The notes beneath the pieces were generated by a model. That model saw only the letters and a list, made by a program, of their open reading frames with translations. It made no database searches and was not told the origin of the DNA. From positions 121,711-185,710 of the forward strand of contig NW_023501117.1 in the NCBI RefSeq assembly GCF_014066305.1: DNA of 64,000 nucleotides, in the 5' to 3' direction. The translations under genes and the position numbers were made by a program. The stretch comes from Letharia columbiana. Lineage: Eukaryota; Ascomycota; Lecanoromycetes; Lecanorales; Parmeliaceae. Positions 12,052 through 23,869 of the stretch are shown here, piece after piece (positions within the stretch are counted from its first letter, which is position 1; each line of letters starts with the position of its first letter).

Positions 12052-12580
12052 ATGCCCTACCAACGACCCCCACAGCCAACCCCGGGCCTACGGCATCCGT
12101 CTATGGGGCCTCACGACTCTGCATCAACAGGACAATCTCGAATGCTGGTGGCAAGAATCAACGAAAAGAAGGCAGAGCTAGAGAGTCTCAAACAATTGCG
12201 GGATTTGAGTGGAGGACTTGCAGCGCAGATGCAGGCGCTAGAAGAAAAGCTATCTACGTTGTCAGAGGGGACAGAAGGTAGGACTCCCCGAGTAGATGGT
12301 TTTTGCCAAAATCTGATAACGGGTACGCAACAGCGGTGGCAGTAGTCCTATCCAATTGGCACAATGTTCTAAGAGCGATCAACATGGCATCAAGTAGGCA
12401 CCCATGTCAATCCACTTTAGCCACTGCCATGCTGACGTACGGCTAGTGAAAGTACCGAAGCCCAGCACAGCCGAATACGAAGAGAAGCCCGGCGATAATC
12501 CTGAAATACCTCTGCCTCAGACCATGGTGCGCATACCGATTGAGTCCGAGTCGACCCCGGAATGGCACAAGGAAGAGTAA
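12052..12580 (+). CDS. DAD2: DASH/Dam1 complex subunit Dad2
   Basis: Three exons, 12052-12277, 12334-12393 and 12447-12580, encode 139 aa. The conserved core runs from about residue 30 (MLVARINEKKAELESLKQLR) through LEEKLSTLSEGTE into VAVVLSNWHNVLRAIN, which is the Dad2 signature. A short acidic tail follows. Dad2 is part of the ten-subunit DASH ring that couples kinetochores to spindle microtubules. The ATG at 12052 is used because the upstream in-frame TTG is not a standard start. It is divergent from shugoshin, 312 bp away. Confidence 0.95.
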
Positions 12581-12927
12581 CCAAGGATGAAATAATGCCA
12601 CAACTCCAGCGGTTCGTGCCATGCGAGCCCACGGTCATTCGGATCCGCACCCTTACTTTGTCACTTGCAGCGGAGTGACACTCCTATGAGCAAACGCTTG
12701 GGAGAAGTGACTGTGCTAGCGCGAGCGCGCACGCGCGTAAAGAGGTCGCGCTAGACTCGGGTCTAGCCGGTTGCTATGTAAACATTCCCAAATACCCTCG
12801 AGTCGCGCATCAGACGTGCTATCAATACCGCTGCATTGACTACAAGAAAGAGATTCTTCGCTCACAGTGGAAGCCGCTCAGGCTTTTTTGCAACCGTAGT
12901 ATCATTACCCTTCCATAGCTTACAACC
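12581..12927. other. Intergenic upstream of the TPX2-motif gene
   Basis: 347 bp between the DAD2 stop and the next start. It holds the CpG-rich inverted-repeat element at 12716-12766 and no gene. Confidence 0.6.
12716..12766. promoter_or_regulatory. CpG-rich nested inverted repeats with an ACGCGCGT core
   Basis: A 9-bp perfect inverted repeat (CTAGCGCGA at 12716-12724 and TCGCGCTAG at 12746-12754) flanks the palindrome ACGCGCGT. A second inverted repeat, CTAGAC-tcgg-GTCTAG, overlaps at 12751-12766. The ACGCG core on both strands resembles fungal MBF (MluI cell-cycle box) sites. Cell-cycle control of the gene starting at 12928 is inference. Confidence 0.5.
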
Positions 12928-14779
12928 ATGCCTCGTGTTACTCGCGCCGCGCTGCGCTCTATGGAGCAACAGGATGAATCAGATGTCGCATCCTCAACAC
13001 CTTTACCACAGACACCGATTAAAGGTCGTGTCCCTCTTGGTGAAATTGCGGGCAACAAAGGTACCGAAGGCGAAGAGACCAACACTTCTGAAGAACAAGT
13101 GGCGCCAGCGAAGAAGGGAAATGGGAAAGGAAAGAAAGGAAATACTGCAAAGAAAATTAATGAACAAATGAGGGAGGAGGCTGAAGAAGTGCGTGTTGAG
13201 GTCTTGGAAGATGAGGACCAGAGCATACACAGCTCTGCAGCCAAAGAAGCTTGCCGAGATCTCTTGCAGGATGGCTCCCAGAGTATGTTCCATGGGACAC
13301 CAGCTTCCAGTTGTGCGGCCACTGATTCATGTCGGACTAGATACACACGAAATTGTTATCGATAATGACCGACCACAGACCCCACCGTCCGCTGCCGCCA
13401 ACACAGCTAGCCGACAATTGTCACCAAAACCTACAACACCACACTTCGATTCTGAAATGCAGAAACTTGATGATATGACAATGCCGGAGAGCAATGAAGA
13501 GAAAGAAGACTCCTTTGTAGCAAAAATTGAGTCTCGAACACCTCTCAAGATGACAACCAGTGAGGAAATGGATATGCTGCCAACCGAGGATTACAACCAA
13601 GATGATTCGTTTGTGGAGCAGATTAGGACTCGGACTCCTGGCAAACGCATGTCACGTATCGAAGACTCCGTTGAAGCCTTAGATGCTCTTGAGGAAGAGA
13701 TCGAAAAGGTTGGGGGATTGATCCCTGCAAGCACCGACGGCGTACAGTCCCTCAAATCGAAGAAGCAAGCAAAGGCTCGGTCGACTACTATGGAGAAGAA
13801 AGTTAGCGGTTCGGTAAGAATGAAGAAGGGCACAGGTGTCCAAAAGAAAATCGCAACGGGGAGACCAAGCACAGCTGCCGGGCGAGCGACGTCAGATCCA
13901 TCGGCTGGAGCCCCCAACACGAAAGCACGATCGAGCGCGAGTCTTACCGAAGAGAAGCCTGGAGTCACACTCCCGAATCCTGCTTCTGCTCGGAGGATGG
14001 GCCAGCCCACGCCCCAAGCTACCTTGAAGAAACGTATCAGCTCCGTCCACAAAGCACCCTTTCAGCCCCACAAATCTACGAAGCCGCCTACTCGCTCCAA
14101 CTTTGAGCTTCCTGGGGATGCGTTTGCACGTAAACTTAAAGAGCAACGCGAGGAGCGGTTGAAGCGCGAAGAGGCAGAGGTACCCAAGCCACGAGTGTTC
14201 AAGGCTCGTCCTGTACGTATTAGCCATGCGCCTGAGGTCAAACTCACAGCAGCAACCAAGGCTCGCCTCAGCATGGCAAAAGGAGAGCCAGTCAGTGTCC
14301 GTGAACCCAGCAATGGCGGCGCCAAATCTAGGCCTGTCACGCGTCCTAGTGCCATGGCTACCGCCAGTCCATCCAAACGCCTTTCGACACTTTCAGTCGC
14401 CAAAAATTCTACCCAACCCACAGCCAACGGCTCGACACAGCCATCCGCCAATGGCTCCACTCGCCTTGCCCGCGGTCCGTCTCTTAACCCCTCGATCACC
14501 GCTCGCGCTCCCAGTGCACTGGGTGCAAATCGTCCGGCGCTCACCGCAGACGAAAGTGCGCACCAGAAGCTGAAGGGCAGAGAGGTCTTTGGCAGAACTA
14601 AAGTCGAGATCATGGAACGTGAGAAAGCGAAAAGGGAGAAAGAGGATGCAGCAAGGAAGGCGAGAGCTGATGCAGCGGAACGTGGTAGGATAGCAAGTCG
14701 GGAATGGGCTGAGAAGCAGAAAGCGAGGAAGTTGGAAGCGGGAAAGGCGAACGAACAGGGAAAGGCTGTGGGAGCTTGA
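12928..14779 (+). CDS. TPX2-motif protein, putative spindle/microtubule factor
   Basis: Two exons, 12928-13282 and 13341-14779, give 597 aa. Most of the chain is basic and disordered. Two repeats near the N-terminal third have a DDSFV-like core followed by a TP motif (EDSFVAKIESRTPLK and DDSFVEQIRTRTPGK). Residues about 372-413 read FARKLKEQREERLKREE and then PRVFKARPV, the pattern of the TPX2 C-terminal microtubule-targeting domain (helix, then F-K-A-R-P). The last 80 residues form a charged KRE/AR-rich helix. A spindle or microtubule role follows from the motif and fits the SGO1, DAD2 and SPC25 neighbours. No orthologue name can be given. Confidence 0.8.
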
Positions 14780-15009
14780 AAAGACAGGACCTGGGTGTTC
14801 CGGGGAAGATGAATCATGAAAGGGATTAGCATTTTCGATCTTAGCGTGGCTGTGTTTATGAGAGCTTTTCATCTTGCTGCCGATGGACGATCCCCTCTGC
14901 ACTTCATCAAACAGGTATTCCAATTCTGGTTTCAGAGGAGAAGCTCATCACAGCATGCTTAATAGGTTTTTGGCTCAATTGATTATTGCACGTAAAGTTT
15001 CATCCAACT

Positions 15010-15049
15010 ACCTATCAAATCCAGTTATTAGCCTTGGAGCTTGCTGTAT
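15010..15049 (+). repeat. 40-bp direct repeat, left copy
   Basis: Identical over 40 bases to 15926-15965; it begins ACCTATCAAATCCAG and ends GAGCTTGCTGTAT. The sequence diverges immediately outside on both sides, as expected of a target-site duplication. Confidence 0.95.
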
Positions 15050-15925
15050 GGTCCGGCACGTCAGAGGAGCTAAGAGATCTTAAGGGAGCGTACATTTACA
15101 TATGGGTGTACGATCGAATTCTTCGATTACGACAACGGTCAACTACGTACGAGCGAAAATCGGATAACGAGACGCGTCAGATCGAGGGTTAACGCGTCCC
15201 CCTCGAAGAATTCAATATTATCGATATGACGGCGAGCCCCACCCCTCTCGGTCGGATAATACCTCCCCCCCCCCCTGATCGATAACTCTTCCCAAAAAAA
15301 AAAAAACACCCCCCCCCCCCCAAAAAAAAGGCCCCCCCAAAAAAAAAAAAAAAAAGGATTTTTAAAAAAAAAAAAAGACCAGACAAGAGAGCTGAATCTA
15401 ATGTGCTTGGAAAATACCCCCTTGACAGCGGAGTTAGTGAGCAACAAGTGATGGCCGTACACCTCTCAGCCAGCTATCGACGTGTAAATAAGCCTTAATT
15501 AGATCTTATATCCCTACGGGAATCGAAGGAGAACTCAATTCGGGTATTCCCGGCTTCGATTTGACAAATGTCACTATTCTCTCTCTTACGTTCTATATAT
15601 AATGGAGTACTAGGTATCTGAGGGTACATAGAACAGATAGGCTAAAGCTCGGCCCGAAGAAACGAGGAAAAAGCTTTAGGGTACATTGCAGAGTGTAATA
15701 ATGTCTGGTTGCAATAGAGGCTTTAGAATTCCCAATATAATGTACATAGCCGTGGTTCTACGGGATCACGATTATCTGCCGTACCTTAAATAGGGTACGG
15801 ATGCCGGATATAGCCGTAAGGCCGAGTGGGTAAAAACGGTTGCACTCTGGGCTACGCCTTTCAATGGGAAGGGGTACGAACAGAGGCACGGCCCTCCGAT
15901 GTAGGAATTACACACACACACACAC
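15050..15925 (+). mobile_element. Putative 5'-truncated non-LTR retroelement insertion
   Basis: 876 bp bounded by perfect 40-bp direct repeats and ending on the plus strand in a CA tract (about 15909-15926) directly before the right copy. A long variable target duplication plus a simple-repeat 3' tail is the signature of target-primed reverse transcription, as in LINEs and SINEs. No open reading frame of use is left. The 5' part contains stacked C and A homopolymers. Family assignment is not possible by eye. A segmental duplication with an unrelated spacer is the alternative. Confidence 0.6.
15264..15376. repeat. Stacked C/A homopolymer tract
   Basis: Within about 110 bases there are five or more runs of 7-17 C or A, in the order C, A, C, A, C, A, then A again after GGATTTTT. 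This may be real simple-sequence DNA or an assembly-error hotspot. Confidence 0.85.
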
Positions 15926-15965
15926 ACCTATCAAATCCAGTTATTAGCCTTGGAGCTTGCTGTAT
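15926..15965 (+). repeat. 40-bp direct repeat, right copy
   Basis: Second perfect copy of 15010-15049, directly after the CA tail of the insertion. Confidence 0.95.
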
Positions 15966-16917
15966 TCGAAAGACACTGACGAAGTGACGAGATTAGAACT
16001 TTTCTTCGGTCACTTATTTGCCTCCATGGACTTTCTTTTAGCTGCTCCCCTTTGGAATTAAATAGAGGAACGATGCGCACAGAAGAGGATACCTGCCTGT
16101 ACTCGAAACATCATCGACTGGACTATTTCAGCCTCGATCGGCGGACGGTCCAATATGTCGCCTAGGAACCCTCTTTTTACATGTCTCTCCGATGTGGCAC
16201 TTACGTACCAAGGATTGACCTTTTCTGATCTTCCTTACTCGTATCCAATTACAATATTCAGTCTGGACGGCAGTCTTATGGCAGGTACGACATTCTCGAG
16301 AGAGGCTTCTCGGCGGTCTTTGAGTTCTCTTCAAAGAATGAACATCTTAAATTTATGATCAGCTTTCGCCTTCCCCTACAGGAAAAGGAACATTCTCGCA
16401 ACCTACCGTCAGCATTTCTTATGTCATTCGAGCAAACAGGACCATCCTTAGACTTCTATTTCCCGTCAGAGCAACTAGCAACACCAGTTGTATCCCTACT
16501 AGTCCAAGTCCGACTAAATTGAACTTAGTCACTCGCGCATTCTTCAGTCATTACAATTTGGCAGCGACTCGAAGGATTGGAAAGAGTAGACATCTTTTAA
16601 TATTGATGGACACGCTGCGTTACTTGGCGTATCACCGAGCAAGTCGTAATTGCTCTACATCAAAAGCGCCAGTGCACCATGGTACTCGTACACAGCCACA
16701 CACTTAGCTCTGGAACCTCTAGTAGCGGCGGTCATGTTCAGCCACAGGCCGATTTACCGAGTCACCGATTCCCGTGAATGACGCTTCAGGGTCTTCCTCC
16801 TCTTGAACCATCGTACCGTACCTGAATCCATCAAAACACCATCAATCAATTAAAAAATCACATGTCAAGCAATGAGGACCCTCTCAGTTTGATCCACTTA
16901 CACCACCATCAAATCTA

Positions 16918-19242
16918 ATGAGCCAATACATATCCTCATTCCTCATCGATCCCGTCGTTCGCCAAGCCCGCAGGTTTTCCCGTTCCAATACTGAGTCCCC
17001 GCATCCTACAAATCTACGGCCATCTCTTACTAGCAATGAAGAGCCATCCTTTTCACACTTCGAATCTCCGGCGGCAGCAGCTACGGCAGTGCAGGAAGAG
17101 CCGCCTCATGTGAACATCGTGACCGATGTGAATCTCTTGACTACCATCACTGGTGATCCCGAAGTTGTCTCACCGACATCTGTCGAGGATAGAGATCATC
17201 ATGCTTGGCCACGGCATGAACTGCCAAATTCGACTGCATTTCCTTTGGCAAATACAGACAACCTTGAGCATTCAGTGAATCCAATATCATATATTGTGAC
17301 CGCTGCAGACGAGGTCTCAAATCCTCTACTCCATAGAGTACCTGATAGATTAAGGTCCACAACATCCTCGTTCAGCAATTCATCACGCTCCCTTATCGAT
17401 GCAAACATGTCACCAGCAGATGGGTCCGACCAGTCGTCTAGAACAAACACACCGGATACTAGGGGTCGTGGTGATAGTGCCGGCAGTGGAGTTGGAGATA
17501 GATCTTTGCCAGAAGACGATGGAATGGGCCCTATGCGGAAGCGTATCATTGCAATACAAAGAACCGATAGCTCAAATGAGGAGAAGGCGAGATTGGTACA
17601 TGGCCTGATGACGGAGAAGCACAATTCTTCACAACAAAGCCTACACGGACCTCACTTCCCTAGAGCGCATTCACCCGGAAGCCGTCGTAGCTCGGATCGA
17701 CCGTGGACACCTTCTTCTCCCAAGTCAACTGAAAGCTTGAGGCAAACCTTATCACCGCCAACGTCATCATCATCGAACGGTGATGAGCCAAATCCTTTCC
17801 AGCTGTCACCTGATGACTTGAAACCTACATATTATCAGAAGCCACTCCCAGTCTTAAAAGATGGAGACCATGAAGGATCGTCAATGGAAATCGAGGAGGT
17901 GACGAAGGCTCTAGGATGTGAACATTATAAACGAAACATCAAATTACAATGTTCCGCTTGCAACCGATGGTATACTTGCCGCTTCTGCCATGATGCGGTA
18001 GAAGATCATATGCTCAACCGGAGGGAGACAAAGAATATGCTATGCATGCTTTGCGGCTGCGCACAACCGGCGTCGGAAGAGTGCGCGCTTTGTAGCGAGC
18101 GAGCGGCCTGGTATTACTGCGATGTGTGCAAGCTTTGGGATGACGATCCTGAGAAGAGTATATACCATTGCAATGATTGCGGCATATGTCGGGTGGGCAA
18201 GGGCCTAGGAAAAGATTTCTTCCACTGCAAAGTAAGTACATTGAAACCAGAGCCTTTGCTTTACTGGCTAAGAAATCTAGACGTGTTGTGTATGCATGTC
18301 CGTATCGATTCAAGACACCCATCGCTGCATCGAACGTTCCACTGACTGTGACTGCCCTATATGCGGCGAGTACATGTTCACGTCCCCTCAAACTGTGGTG
18401 TTCATGAAGTGCGGTCACAGCATACATCATCGATGCTATTACGAACACATGAAAAGTTCCTATAAGTGTCCGATCTGCAGTAGAAGTATTGTCAATATGG
18501 AGTGGCAATTCAGGCACCTGGAGCGAGCGATTGAAACTCAGCCGATGCCACCAGAATTTCAGGACACAAAAGCCTGGGTATACTGCAATGATTGCAGCGC
18601 AAAGACATCGGTCAAATACCATTGGCTCGGATTGAAATGCGCGGTGTAAGCGAATATTCAATCTTCAAGACCATGTACAAGAAGCTGACATCTTGAAGTT
18701 GCGACTCTTACAATACAGCGCAACTGCAGATTCTCGCTGGCCCAGATAGAGGTGGAGAGCCTGCACAAGCGCAGGATGCTCCTCAGAGCATTGCAGATCC
18801 CTCTATTGTCTCGAGGTCGAACTCTCGCGGGAGATCTAGGCAACCCACAACCATTTCGCGCCGGCCAACAACTTCCGCTCCGCCGTCAGGTAGCATCCAA
18901 AGTCTCCTCGAGAGTAGTGCATGGCCGAACCTACGGGACCGCAACGCACACTCTGTCGCTCCGGATACTGTACCTTTCGCGCAGCCAAGCCCGGCGGCTA
19001 GTAGTAGTGACGCCGACGACTCAATGGATACAGATGAAGACTGGGAGAGTGAAATGGAGTTTTGGGGCGGTGAAAGTCCCAGATCAAGACACACTTCTCC
19101 AACCCTAGATCATGAGATGGCTATTGGTGACGGCAGTGAAGAAGAAGATGGCGACGATAGCGCGGACGAAGATATGAGTGATGATGCAGAAGAGGATGAG
19201 GCTGATGAGTACAACCGAATGGACATTTTCGGACATCGGTAA
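16918..19242 (+). CDS. CHY/CTCHY/RING zinc-finger E3 ubiquitin ligase (RCHY1/Pirh2-like)
   Basis: Three exons, 16918-18231, 18281-18645 and 18699-19242, encode 740 aa. The first 300 residues are disordered and Ser-rich. A CHY zinc finger starts about residue 330 (LGCEHYKRNIKLQCSACNRW, then CRFCHDAVEDH) and a CTCHY finger follows (CDVCKLWDDD, HCNDCGICRVG). A RING finger spans about residues 463-507 (CPICGEYMF...CGHSIHHRCY...CPIC), and a C-terminal zinc ribbon carries CNDC and CAVC. The tail is very acidic. The order CHY-CTCHY-RING-ribbon is that of Pirh2-type ubiquitin ligases. The long N-terminal extension is typical of filamentous fungi. Confidence 0.93.
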
Positions 19243-19516
19243 GAGGATGACGACAGCACGGACTCAAGCATTTATGGTTACCTTCGAATATACCCCTGGG
19301 AAGGCAGGATGATTGCGGACTGCATTGGCGTAAAGCGTTATGTATATTCGTTGCAGAAAATATTGATGATTCGGATGTCGAGCATGCTTTGCTTTTGAAG
19401 TACTGAGTTCTCAAAACAATGGAGCGTCGATTGTCATTCATTCACTCAAGATATCTCATACAATCAGAACACTTGAAAGGCGCCTACCATGACCAGAAAC
19501 AGATAGTACCGACCCC

Positions 19517-20349
19517 CTAATTCATCCCCCTAATAAAAACCTCCCTCATCCCCCTCAAAAATGCTCCCAAATCCCTGCTCTCATTCAATCGCTCGACACA
19601 AGTCTCCACCTCCCACTCCTCAACTTTCGGCCGGCACCCTATTACCCTGTATTCCCTCCTCTCCGTATCAAGCTCAAACCAGGCTTCCTTCTCCCAGTCC
19701 CGTTCATCTAGGTTGCTGAATACAAACTTGAGCCTATCCACCTGCCCGGCTCCCTCGATACTCAGTCCCAGGTACGTCTCCCAGAAATCCAGTTCGGGAA
19801 CATTAAGTCGGGATTGGGCATCTATTTCTTTCGCATAGGCTTGTTGGGCAGAGCGTCGGGCGGCGATCTGCTTCTTGTACGAGCCTATTTCGGACTTCAA
19901 ACGGTCCCGGTGTTGGGCGTGTGAATCGCGTTGTTGGATTATGGCTGCAATGGCCGATTGCATCTCTGCTGTTTCCACTTCCTGGGCCGAGAGAGCGGCA
20001 GCGTGGTGTGACGATTTCTGGGCCAGGATTTCGATGTCCTTGTGCTTCATGCGCTGGTCCTCTGCGTACTGTATCAGCGATCCCGCCCCTGCGGTAGAGA
20101 AAAGCGGTTTGATTTACCTTGTAGCTCGGCAACATTAATGCAAAATTGGTTTCGTTCCTCCAGGACCTGTCTGCGTCCTCTGGCAATGAACTCGTCGAAT
20201 CGATCTGTGAAGCGTGCCATACGCTCGCGCAAGTCGTCGAAGCCGAAGGTGATGGCGGGCAGGCTGTCGGCCATTGAGGGCGCGTCTGCAGTGGAGAGTG
20301 GGGCGCGCATAGCGCTGGTGGAGAGAGATGGTTCGAAGAGAGTAGACAT
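19517..20349 (-). CDS. SPC25: Kinetochore protein Spc25 (NDC80 complex)
   Basis: Two exons, 20118-20349 and 19517-20061, encode 258 aa. The N-terminus MSTLFEPSLSTSAMR and the SMADSLPAITFGFDDLRERM segment match filamentous-fungal Spc25. A coiled coil occupies about residues 60-145. The C-terminal globular domain carries LDFWETYLGLSIEG, DRLKFVF and DERDWEKEAWFELD. Spc25 pairs with Spc24 and links the NDC80 complex to the inner kinetochore. The ATG at 20349 is chosen over an upstream in-frame ATG because it matches the family start. It is divergent from RRN6. Confidence 0.95.
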
Positions 20350-20668
20350 TCTTATGCGGCGTAATGAGTAGAGGATGTTGCGGAGGCTTTTGATGCTGTG
20401 GATCGAAAGGCGAAGATTATTATCCACCGTTTGTTTACTTTTCGCTAGTGCATAGCAACGCCCGCTACACCGCTTTGAGCTGTTATCAGATATCTATGCG
20501 CTGATTGGCGCTTGCCAAACTTTGGCAACCATTCACTTTCAATTCACGACCTGTTGAGAAGCGAGATCAGACCCTTTCCATATTCCTTACTACGAAAGTC
20601 AAGTTCGTTATGATCAATGTTCTTACTTTTAGGATTCACAGCTGGATCAAGGCTCGACGAAAACCCGG
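20350..20668. promoter_or_regulatory. Divergent promoter of SPC25 and RRN6
   Basis: 319 bp between two start codons on opposite strands. An ATTGG (CCAAT on the other strand) lies near 20501-20505. No other clear element was seen. Confidence 0.55.
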
Positions 20669-23600
20669 ATGAGTGAGGCCCGCCCTCTTGACCTTAATTA
20701 TGGTCATTTCGGCGAGCCTAGCTATGACTCCGAAAATCATGAATGGCACTTTCCTCGGCAGCCAGGCAGAACCCGAGAACTGAAGCTGATCGGACAACCA
20801 GTGAGAGCACTGCAGTCTCCCTTGCTTGGCCGTACCGCGCACATCCAGAGCGCTACCGAGCGCGCTCAAAACATCAAAGATATCACGCACCAATACCCCG
20901 AGCTGCTACCTGCCTCATCTCTACTCCCTGCATTGGCGCAAGTATCAGAGGTTATCGAAGACGTCACATCTAGCCATGATCCAACTGTGTCAGAGCTGCT
21001 GGCATTCGGAGAAGCAGTCGACTTAGACAACATAGGCCATAGGTCTGAAAGATTGCCCATTGCTGCTGTCGCGGGAGGTGATGCAGGGGAAGCGGTGAGG
21101 CTTGTACTGCTGAATCACGAGAAGCTGGGTTGGGAAGAAAGTAAAAACCTACGATTGAGTGCGTTCAGCGCCAAGGGCGGAGAAGAAGGATGGTGGTCTG
21201 GCAATGGTAGCCCTATACAACAATTGGTCTTTGGGGAAGCTGAGGGTCGACCGAGTTCTTGGCTTGCTGTTCGATGCCATGGTGCTGTGTCGGTGCTTCG
21301 ACCTCAGTTACGGCGAACTGCTGATATGCTGCCGTTTGCCCACGCAGCCTCAAACCACAATCCTTCATCTCGTCTGAATGTCAATCATATTGTCACTTTA
21401 CCGATCCACCAGGTTAATGACGCGCCATATTCTGATATTGCTTTCAATCCGTGGTACAACCAACAAATCGCAACCGTCGATCAAAAGGGTGGTTGGGCTC
21501 TCTGGGATATTGAGAAAAAGGAGAAGCAAGCCAGAGGGAAAAAGGTTTGGACAGTCCAAAAGATCCGGGACGGCGGGTTGCTCGGTGGCTTGCCTGAAGG
21601 GGAGACCCTTACGTCCAGCGTCGCAGACGGATGGGGTACAGTGCTATGGGCTGGTGACCTTTCTACAATCGTCGTCGCCCGTCGAAGGATGCTTGCGGTC
21701 TATGGTATTGCAGGCAAGCCGAGACGACTCGTTGCACCGAGCCTCGTATCGACGACGACCTCGGAGTGGATTCTCGATGTGAAGCGGAGTTCAAAAGACT
21801 CGACTCATGTCTTCGTGATAACTACATTCAGCATCTTCTGGCTGCAAATTGCTGGCTCTGCTGGGAACCGCAAAGGTGAAGAGGTGGCAGCGGGTGCGAA
21901 GTGCTTACTCTCCTGGCGTCATTTCAGAGACCCCGAAGACATCTCTCTGCGCTTGCGGGTTGCTGAAGACTCCGAGAGTGGGGACCGTGATGACGATAGA
22001 GAAAGTAGGTCATTCTGCATGTGCTCGTACATTTGCATTTGCTTATCATACTCCAGCAACCCTCGTCCTACTCTACTCTCGCTTGACTGGTCTGGCAAAC
22101 GCCTTTACATTTCGGTATGCAAGGTCTCTCTCGAATTTAGCACCCTCCGCTTCAGATCTCTACCTCCTCCCGCTACCTAAAGATGCGCCGGATATCATGG
22201 CCTCAAGGGCAAACCATCATGGCTCGCACAGAAGCTCTAGGATCTCAGCAATAATTCTCAAGGCTATCAAATACGAGAGTCCCAAGGGCTCTATCGTATC
22301 TGGGCTGGGACAAACCTACTTGGAAAACGATGTAGCGTTCTACCAGCTCAGCTTACTCACTAACGACCTGGCCTTATCGGAGTGTCTGTACGCGGAGGTG
22401 CAGACCGATTTCAAAGCAGAATTATACCCGCCGAATAAAATCAGCCGCTCAGAAATTGCAAGAACTCCAGCAAAAGTTTTCAGCGACTTCTTTGTCCCCA
22501 ATGGATTTGTGGATGGAGATTATGAAGACTCGCCACACAATGGTATTGCTGAGAAAGATTCAGACGTTGAGAGTCGGGCAAACCTTGCAATATCCAAAGA
22601 GGATCCTTGTACCTTAAACTTTGAGTGGCTGGAGAACGAGATCCATAGCACATTGACCGAAGCACCTCCCGCCGCGGCCTTCCACGAAGTTCTAGATCTC
22701 CTTCGAAATGAGGTAGAGGACAAGGCTGCATTAGGAGTTCCGACTATGGAGACGCTGTATGTAAAACTTTATGATCCAAGGAAGGCTTTCCGTACTCATG
22801 CTATCTTTATAGGCTTCGCATAGTGAATGCGAGCGTTTCAGTACTCGATTTAGACAAGGCGTCCGGTGACTTCATCGACTTCTTGGACGACATCAAACAG
22901 TTGACTTTTGAATGTGAGAGTGGCAAGAACACGGACGAAGAAAGACAATTGATGGTCTCGACTATATTGACACTTACGTTGCGGGCAGGTCTGGGTATCC
23001 GGAATACCGCTGAGCTGTCTTCGATCTACGAAACCCTGATCCAAACCTGGATAGTGCCGTTGTCACGTCGAATACCTGGCCGGGTACGAATTGCGTTGGA
23101 GAAGTTATTGAGAGACATGGCAGGCAACATCTGTCTTGCCAGCTATGCAATGCATATCGGCTTGGGGACGAGAAGCAAAGATGACGAGGATCAAACCCAA
23201 AGCTTGGAGGCTGGCGCACGGTTTGTGCTCCCCGTTAGGAGGCGAACATCAGCAACCAGCTTGGGCAAGGGCAAAGAACGCTCAGATGCAGTGCCTTCAC
23301 CGCCACCAGCATCATCACAGATGTCCGAGGACGCTGGTTTCATGCCTTTATCTGCATTCGCGGCTCTACCAACACCTGAGCCGACGCCATCGCTACGGTC
23401 TCGAAGCTCTGTATCCTCTCTCGCAGGTTCGGAAGACCCAGCGAGCCAGCGACTACGGGTGTACGCAAGTTTGACACCCCAGCCAGCTCTGCCCGAAAAG
23501 TTGGCAAATCTTCTTGACCACTGGCAAGTCGGTGGTGATCCAGCCAAGTACGACTGGGAAGCAGCTCAGCAAGCCACTGTGACGGAAGACGAGAGCGAAT

Positions 23601-23869
23601 ATGATTCGCAAGGAAGGCAGCGTCGACGAGCAGAAAAGCGACCTAAGAGGCAAAGAGAGAATACCGCTGGACCAACATCCCAACCAACACCAAAACGACT
23701 TGGAGGCAGTCAACCTCAGCAAGGCCAGGATACTCAAGATATGCAGGGCAGTAGCCAGCAGACAGAGAGAGTGGTCACCATGAGCCAGGTCGAGTCTGGG
23801 AAGTTCGGTGGTCGTCCTGCTAAGAATAGGAAATTGAAGGTCAAAGCTAGACCTGCAGGCTTCAAGTGA
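20669..23869 (+). CDS. RRN6: RNA polymerase I initiation factor Rrn6
   Basis: Three exons, 20669-22004, 22057-22756 and 22813-23869, encode 1030 aa. The N-terminal part (NHEWHFPRQPGRTRELKL), the beta-propeller-like middle with repeated W-containing strands, and the C-terminal basic tail (SQVESGKFGGRPAKNRKLK) match the fungal Rrn6 family. Rrn6 is a core-factor subunit (with Rrn7 and Rrn11 in yeast) that recruits Pol I to rDNA promoters. The junction at 22004/22057 restores the TLVLLYSRLTGLANAFTF strand that family members share. A low-complexity linker of about 150 residues precedes the tail. Confidence 0.88.

Larger units (their letters stand above)
14780..16917. other. Gene-free stretch holding a transposon-like insertion
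   Basis: About 2.1 kb between the TPX2-motif gene and the CHY/RING gene. It includes the direct-repeat-flanked insertion at 15010-15965. The rest shows only short frames. Confidence 0.6.

Noticed and set aside
14062..14832. 256 aa minus-strand ORF
   Set aside because: Antisense shadow of the TPX2-motif gene, whose own frame has a clear domain and a good intron.
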